Origin: Blattabacterium clevelandi
GTDB taxonomy: Bacteria > Bacteroidota > Bacteroidia > Flavobacteriales > Blattabacteriaceae
Direction: 5' to 3'
NCBI RefSeq assembly: GCF_003268615.1
Contig: NZ_CP029844.1
Coordinates: forward strand, 372,001-436,000
DNA: 64,000 nucleotides
Part shown: positions 63,754 to 64,000 of the stretch, one piece after another
Numbering within the stretch: the first letter of the stretch is position 1
Layout: every line of letters starts with the position of its first letter
Notes under the pieces: generated by a model
What the model was told of the DNA's origin: nothing
The model's database searches: none
What the model saw: the letters and a program-made list of their open reading frames with translations, nothing else
Position numbers and translations under genes: made by a program

Positions 63754-64000
63754 TCATGAATTATCAAAATCTACAATAGGTGCTTTTTCCGATCCTATTT
63801 GAGATTTAAAATATCCTTTTTCTCTAAATTGAGAAAAAAAATTTGAGATGATAATTTTTGGAAATTTATTTCTATAAGTATTAAAATTATTGACTTTATC
63901 ATTAAATCTATTTCTTTCCACATTAATACGATTTTCTGTCCCTTCCAATTGATTTTGTAATTCGGAAAAATTTTGTGTAGATTTTAAATTAGGATAATTT
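63754..64000 (-). CDS. lemA: LemA family protein, C-terminal part (runs off right edge)
   Basis: The 5' part lies outside the window. The visible 81 codons read from NYPNLKS and include FSELQNQLEGTENRI, ERNRFNDKVNNFNTYRNKFP, the helical signature of LemA, and end with the typical APIVDFDNS. An internal TTG at 63948 is not the true start because the frame and the homology continue upstream. LemA is a membrane-anchored helical protein of uncertain role that often accompanies TPM-domain genes, as here. Confidence 0.9.
   Translation of the reverse strand, partial: NYPNLKSTQNFSELQNQLEGTENRINVERNRFNDKVNNFNTYRNKFPKIIISNFFSQFREKGYFKSQIGSEKAPIVDFDNS

Noticed and set aside
1-64000. CRISPR arrays, toxin-antitoxin pairs, phage or transposon genes, riboswitches, rRNA genes
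   Set aside because: Looked for on both strands; no regular repeats, no recombinase or transposase motifs, no rRNA-like sequence and no recognisable riboswitch were seen.

Overview
The window reads as a stretch of the chromosome of a Blattabacterium-like symbiont (Flavobacteriales, Bacteroidetes; obligate endosymbiont of cockroaches and Mastotermes). This placement is inferred from gene content and no database was searched. The DNA is visibly very AT-rich, genes are tightly packed, and there are no insertion sequences, phage genes, CRISPR arrays or restriction systems. The families are flavobacterial in style: a fused CcoN-CcoO oxidase subunit, a two-gene transketolase, fused HisB and HisIE, a Porin_10-type outer-membrane protein, and promoters of the TTG-N19-TAnnTTTG type. 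Starts show no Shine-Dalgarno pattern, as is usual for Bacteroidetes.

Layout. Positions 1-14755 (minus strand) hold the division and cell-wall cluster rsmH-ftsL-ftsI-murE-mraY-murD-ftsW-murG-murC-ftsQ-ftsA-ftsZ, followed by the start of hisS. Positions 15302-31420 are a mosaic of short transcription units on both strands: an LptF/LptG permease, htrA, dapF, an M42 peptidase, ychF, tatC, an OmpA-like protein, smpB, the split transketolase, a MazG-like gene, aroA, an NlpC/P60 hydrolase, tRNA-Glu, rpsT, murI and maeB. Positions 31487-37667 (minus) are a cbb3 oxidase cluster (ccoI-ccoS-ccoNO-ccoQ-ccoP-ccoH) that includes two small genes, ccoS and ccoQ. Then come gcvH, a putative porin, yggS, serC, tilS, aroK, tRNA-Lys and xthA. 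Positions 45869-53093 (plus) are a complete eight-gene histidine operon, hisG-D-C-B-H-A-F-IE, with a perfect hairpin in its leader. The rest holds folD, rsmA, serS, metF, pdhB, an unrecognised coiled-coil lipoprotein, a bifunctional-nuclease-family gene, folA, valS, a TPM-domain protein and the end of lemA.

How the genes fit together. The cell keeps a meso-diaminopimelate peptidoglycan route (MurE with DNPR motif, DapF, MurI) and a divisome. It keeps amino-acid supply for the host (the full histidine pathway, aroA/aroK, serC), one-carbon metabolism (folD, metF, gcvH, folA), high-affinity respiration (cbb3) and core translation genes. This suits a nutrient-provisioning intracellular symbiont living at low oxygen.

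I found no convincing new multi-gene system. The points most worth a second look are the his leader hairpin, three possible gene remnants in the longer gene-free stretches, the shortened CcoI, extensive 3' overlap of convergent genes, long poly-A tracts inside genes, and a lipoprotein of unknown function.
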